Assembly: GCA_041746855.1 (NCBI GenBank)
Contig: JBGTGG010000079.1
Location: 1 to 8,583 of the forward strand
DNA from: JBGTGG01 sp041746855
Lineage (GTDB): Bacteria > Bacteroidota > Bacteroidia > Cytophagales > Cyclobacteriaceae
Direction of reading: 5' to 3'
Length of the DNA: 8,583 nt
Both the position numbers and the translations under genes were made by a program. Shown here one piece after another: positions 6,080 to 8,583 of the stretch (positions are counted from its first letter, which is position 1; each line of letters opens with the position of its first letter). The notes under the pieces are model-generated. The model had not been told where the DNA came from. It saw only the letters and a list, made by a program, of their open reading frames with translations, and ran no database searches.

Positions 6080-7228
6080 ATGCTAAAAAATCAACGAAGA
6101 AAATTTTCTTTAGATAAAGGAGTCATTAATCTAAACGCGGCCTATATGTCACCGCTATTGAAGTCTGTAGAAAAAGCAGGCATAGAAGGAATTATAAAAA
6201 AGAGAAATCCACCAAAAATTTCTGTTGATGATTTTTTTGAAACAGTCGAGCGCATCCGACAAGAATTCGCAAAACTGATTCGTGCAAAAGAATCAAATCG
6301 TGTGGTGATTACTCCCTCGGTATCGTATGGTATTGCTTCGGTTGTGAACAATGTAAAACTCAAGCCTTCGCAAAACATAGTGATAGCAGAAGGACAGTTT
6401 CCCAGCAACTACTATCCCTGGCATACGCTGTCAAAAGAGAGTGGTGCGAAACTAAAAGTAGTGGCAGCACCAAAAGAATTAGTGAAGCGTGGAAAAAAAT
6501 GGAATGAACAAATTCTCACTTCAATCAATAGAAGCACGCGCATTGTAGCGTTGGGTCATATTCATTGGGCAGACGGAACCCTCTGGGATCTTAAAAAAAT
6601 CAGGCAACGCACAAGGGAAGTTGGTGCATTATTAATTATTGATGGAACACAATCCATTGGAGCACTCCCTTTTTCTGTGCAAGCATTTGAACCCGATGCC
6701 GTAATCTGTGCAGGCTATAAATGGCTGATGGGCCCATATTCAATTGGCCTGGCCTATTATGGTGAATACTTTGATGGTGGAAAACCAATTGAAGAAAACT
6801 GGATCAACCGATTGGACAGTGAAAATTTTGCGGGGCTTGTAAACTATCAGGATCACTATCATGAAGGAGCATTACGCTATGAGGTAGGTGAGCATAGCAA
6901 TTTTATTCTCGCGCCTATGTTGTTGAAAGCACTTGAGCAAGTAAATGAATGGAAGCCAAAGAACATTCAGGAATATTGCAAAGCAATTACAATACAACCT
7001 GTAGAAATTTTAAAAGAAGCAGGGTATTGGATTGAAGAAGATCGCTATCGCAGTCATCATTTGTTTGGTGTGCGCGTGCCGGAAGGAAAAGATCCGGAAA
7101 AAATTAAATCACGTATTCGTAGAAACAAAATTTCAGTTTCCTTTCGGGGAGATGCGATTCGGGTGGCACCGCATGTTTACAATACTGAGAAAGATATGAT
7201 GAAGTTGGTAGAGTGTTTGGTGAGGTGA
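6080..7228 (+). CDS. PLP-dependent class-V aminotransferase-fold enzyme
   Basis: From ATG 6080 the protein has 382 residues with the fold-type I PLP enzyme layout. The N-terminal LNAAYMSP (18-25) is the substrate-loop signature of this subgroup. GHIHW (159-163) supplies the histidine region stacking on PLP, DGTQSIG (188-194) has Asp188 for the pyridine nitrogen, AGYKW carries the presumed Schiff-base Lys214, and FRGDAIRVAPH near the C-terminus has Arg361 as candidate carboxylate binder. It resembles the kynureninase / isopenicillin-N-epimerase / cysteine-desulfurase branch, but the mobile catalytic-cysteine loop of desulfurases is not evident, so the substrate is undetermined. No signal peptide: cytoplasmic. 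A longer TTG start at 6053 would overlap the lipoprotein gene; ATG 6080, one base after that gene's TGA, gives the normal family N-terminus and suggests termination-reinitiation coupling. Confidence 0.88.
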   Translation: MLKNQRRKFSLDKGVINLNAAYMSPLLKSVEKAGIEGIIKKRNPPKISVDDFFETVERIRQEFAKLIRAKESNRVVITPSVSYGIASVVNNVKLKPSQNIVIAEGQFPSNYYPWHTLSKESGAKLKVVAAPKELVKRGKKWNEQILTSINRSTRIVALGHIHWADGTLWDLKKIRQRTREVGALLIIDGTQSIGALPFSVQAFEPDAVICAGYKWLMGPYSIGLAYYGEYFDGGKPIEENWINRLDSENFAGLVNYQDHYHEGALRYEVGEHSNFILAPMLLKALEQVNEWKPKNIQEYCKAITIQPVEILKEAGYWIEEDRYRSHHLFGVRVPEGKDPEKIKSRIRRNKISVSFRGDAIRVAPHVYNTEKDMMKLVECLVR

Positions 7229-7229
7229 T

Positions 7230-7279
7230 AATTTGATAAATCAACATCCTCTGCGAGTGACAACGATGGGAATCAAATT
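7230..7279. terminator. Possible bidirectional end signal between convergent genes
   Basis: AATTTGAT (7230-7237) and ATCAAATT (7272-7279) are 8-base inverted arms, and the right arm runs into a T-run on the plus strand. They lie exactly in the gap between the PLP gene (stop 7228) and the convergent membrane-protein gene (stop 7281). The 34-base loop and A/T-rich stem make it weak, so this is only a candidate. Confidence 0.2.
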
Positions 7280-7280
7280 T

Positions 7281-7994
7281 TTATGTTAAGCCAGCCTGAT
7301 TTAACTTCTCATCCCTAAAAATTAATTCAACTCCTTTGGGGTAATCTACCGAGTGAAATTCAGCAGCATCTCCAATTTGGTAACGATCATACTGCGATTT
7401 ATTTAGCTTGAACTTTATTTCACCCAGCGTTAGCCAATAGTCTTTCGTTTTGGAGTCTCGCCTTCCGGTAGTGGTGATGAAGCGCTCCGTGATAATTCCG
7501 CGTACAACTTGTTTTTTACCGTCTTGAACAACCCGAACGATTTCCTTTTGCAGGTGTTTACGCATTGGAAAAATGAGGACTAAAAGTCCTGCTCCTAATA
7601 AACGCGCGATGATTCCCTCCGGAAAAAGAAGAAAGGCAAAACCGAGGAGTGCAAACACCACAGTAGCGATTAGTAAAGTCTGTGAATTATGTTTTTTAAG
7701 TATCACGATGTCCTGTTCGGTTAGCTCCTCCTCACGGTTAAGATGCAACTCCTGTCCCTTCTCACGAAAGGCCTGGATTTTTTGACGTATTGGATCTTGT
7801 TTTTCTGCTTCTTTTTGTTGCTTGTTAAACAAAAACATCAAACCAAAACTAAACACGATGCTGATCCCGGCAATACTGGCCATCAGCAACCAATCCCCAT
7901 CAGGATATTCCATGAAAGCACGATATCCTGCATAAACAGGAATTACAAAATCAAAGAGTAACAGCATGATGGTTTTAAACATTGCCGGTTTCAT
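7281..7994 (-). CDS. Four-helix membrane protein of unknown function with soluble C-terminal domain
   Basis: I do not recognise this 237-residue protein. Hydrophobic segments at about 6-26, 36-57, 105-124 and 128-144 indicate four transmembrane helices in two hairpins. Between the pairs lies a strongly charged stretch (58-104, KQQKEAEKQDPIRQKIQAFR onward), and after the last helix a positive MRKHLQK, so both probably face the cytoplasm. Residues 160-228 form a soluble, beta-rich domain (VVRGIITERF, YWLTLGEIKFKLNKSQYDRY, IGDAAEFHSVDYPKGVELIF) reminiscent of small barrel domains in other multi-helix hypothetical proteins. No catalytic motif is visible. ATG 7994 is the first start; Met5 (7982) is possible and would shorten only the pre-helix tail. 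It lies 154 bases downstream of the GH20 gene on the same strand and converges with the PLP gene. Confidence 0.75.
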   Translation of the reverse strand: MKPAMFKTIMLLLFDFVIPVYAGYRAFMEYPDGDWLLMASIAGISIVFSFGLMFLFNKQQKEAEKQDPIRQKIQAFREKGQELHLNREEELTEQDIVILKKHNSQTLLIATVVFALLGFAFLLFPEGIIARLLGAGLLVLIFPMRKHLQKEIVRVVQDGKKQVVRGIITERFITTTGRRDSKTKDYWLTLGEIKFKLNKSQYDRYQIGDAAEFHSVDYPKGVELIFRDEKLNQAGLT

Positions 7995-8015
7995 CGAAAC
8001 AATTTTAGGTTGTAA

Positions 8016-8038
8016 AGCAGTCTGCTGTATTAAAGATA
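8016..8038 (-). promoter_or_regulatory. Weak promoter box with adjacent palindrome upstream of the membrane-protein gene
   Basis: On the minus strand TATCTTTA (8038-8031) matches TAnnTTTG except for the last base, and the perfect palindrome AGCAG-A-CTGCT (8026-8016) follows where transcription would start, 22 bases before the ATG at 7994. A TTG at 8064-8062 is about 23 bases upstream of the box, somewhat too far. The rest of the gap to 8148 is A/T-rich with no further gene or clear terminator for GH20. Confidence 0.25.
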
Positions 8039-8148
8039 AGAACTTAAATTAAAAATGAATACAATCTGCATTACTTGAAATAGAGAAAAAAATTATTCAA
8101 ACAATTCCTTGGTTTAGTTCCAATCAACCATGACAGAATTTCAATAAA

Positions 8149-8583
8149 TCAATTCCCAAAAACATGCTTCGCATAGTTCACATCCCAAAAATCCAGTAAG
8201 TTTCGATTTGCTTGTAGCCGTTTTAAGAAATCATCATACGATTTGTTTTCTTTCTTTGACCAGGCAACTTCCGCCAACGCAATCGCACGGGGATAGACCA
8301 TGTATTCTACATGTTCACCGGTTTTCATATACTCGGTCCACACATTGGCTTGCGTGCCCAAGACATGCTTTGCCTGTTCTTCCGTGAAATGTTCCGGAAC
8401 GGGATCATACATGTACACCGTTTTCACATCCACCAATACCCTTACCGCAAGTGGCTCGCTGGCCGAAGAGTCTTGCATGTAATCGAAGTACAACCACTTC
8501 GATGGCGTCATAATCACATCATGGTTTTGTTGCGCTGCCGCTATTCCTCCTTCTTCACCGCGCCAACTCATTACGGTTGCATT
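8149..8583 (-). CDS. Beta-N-acetylhexosaminidase (GH20), C-terminal fragment (enters from right edge)
   Basis: The last 144 residues are present; the frame is open to the right edge and begins NATVMSWRGEEGGIAAAQQN, a typical GH20 catalytic-barrel segment. Further on, TQANVWTEYM holds the Trp-Thr-Glu corresponding to Trp737/Glu739 of Serratia chitobiase, which contact the -1 GlcNAc, and VYPRAIALAEVAWS is the usual final barrel helix. The catalytic Asp-Glu pair lies outside the window. These enzymes release terminal GlcNAc or GalNAc from chito-oligosaccharides and glycans by substrate-assisted catalysis, usually in the periplasm or at the surface in this phylum. The protein stops about 30 residues after the barrel, with no CBM, Ig-like or type IX sorting domain at the C-terminus. 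The Met at 8571 is internal and not the start. Confidence 0.93.
   Translation of the reverse strand, partial: NATVMSWRGEEGGIAAAQQNHDVIMTPSKWLYFDYMQDSSASEPLAVRVLVDVKTVYMYDPVPEHFTEEQAKHVLGTQANVWTEYMKTGEHVEYMVYPRAIALAEVAWSKKENKSYDDFLKRLQANRNLLDFWDVNYAKHVFGN

Noticed and set aside
1..8583. CRISPR array, transposon, phage genes, tRNA or rRNA
   Set aside because: I saw no regular direct repeats, transposase or integrase motifs, cloverleaf structure or rRNA sequence.

Overview
The window reads as chromosomal DNA of a Bacteroidota bacterium, most likely of the order Cytophagales. The evidence is the linked set ssb, gldE and gldD (gliding motility / type IX secretion genes restricted to this phylum), a Bacteroidota-type HU/IHF-like protein, TAnnTTTG-like promoter boxes, A-rich leaders in place of strong Shine-Dalgarno sites, and lipoproteins with short lipoboxes. 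All large ORFs are intact and there is no sign of a phage, insertion sequence, CRISPR array or other mobile element.

Left block, minus strand (1-1431), read right to left: an HU/IHF-like DNA-binding protein, a membrane-anchored TPR protein, a 29-codon, extremely basic protein of the COX24/AURKAIP1 (mS38/bS22) type, and the first 28 codons of ribonuclease E/G, which runs off the left edge. The small gene lies between two hairpins that pair fully only in the minus-strand transcript. The block joins nucleoid, ribosome and RNA-processing functions.

The divergent intergenic region 1432-1544 carries a perfect palindrome that overlaps a candidate HU promoter box and may coordinate the two directions.

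Central block, plus strand (1545-7228): mutY (8-oxoG:A repair glycosylase), ssb, gldE (CNNM/CBS/CorC membrane protein), gldD (lipoprotein, overlapping gldE by 11 bases), then after a 107-base gap with an inverted repeat, a lipoprotein of unknown function and a PLP-dependent class-V aminotransferase-fold enzyme whose start codon lies one base after the lipoprotein stop.

Right block, minus strand (7281-8583): the C-terminal part of a GH20 beta-N-acetylhexosaminidase entering from the right edge, followed by an unrecognised four-helix membrane protein with a soluble C-terminal domain. This block converges with the central one.

Most of the content is conserved housekeeping. I do not see a clear undescribed multi-gene system. 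The parts most worth a second look are the tiny ribosomal-protein-like gene with its two hairpins, the HU/mutY palindrome, and the coupled lipoprotein/PLP-enzyme pair behind gldED.
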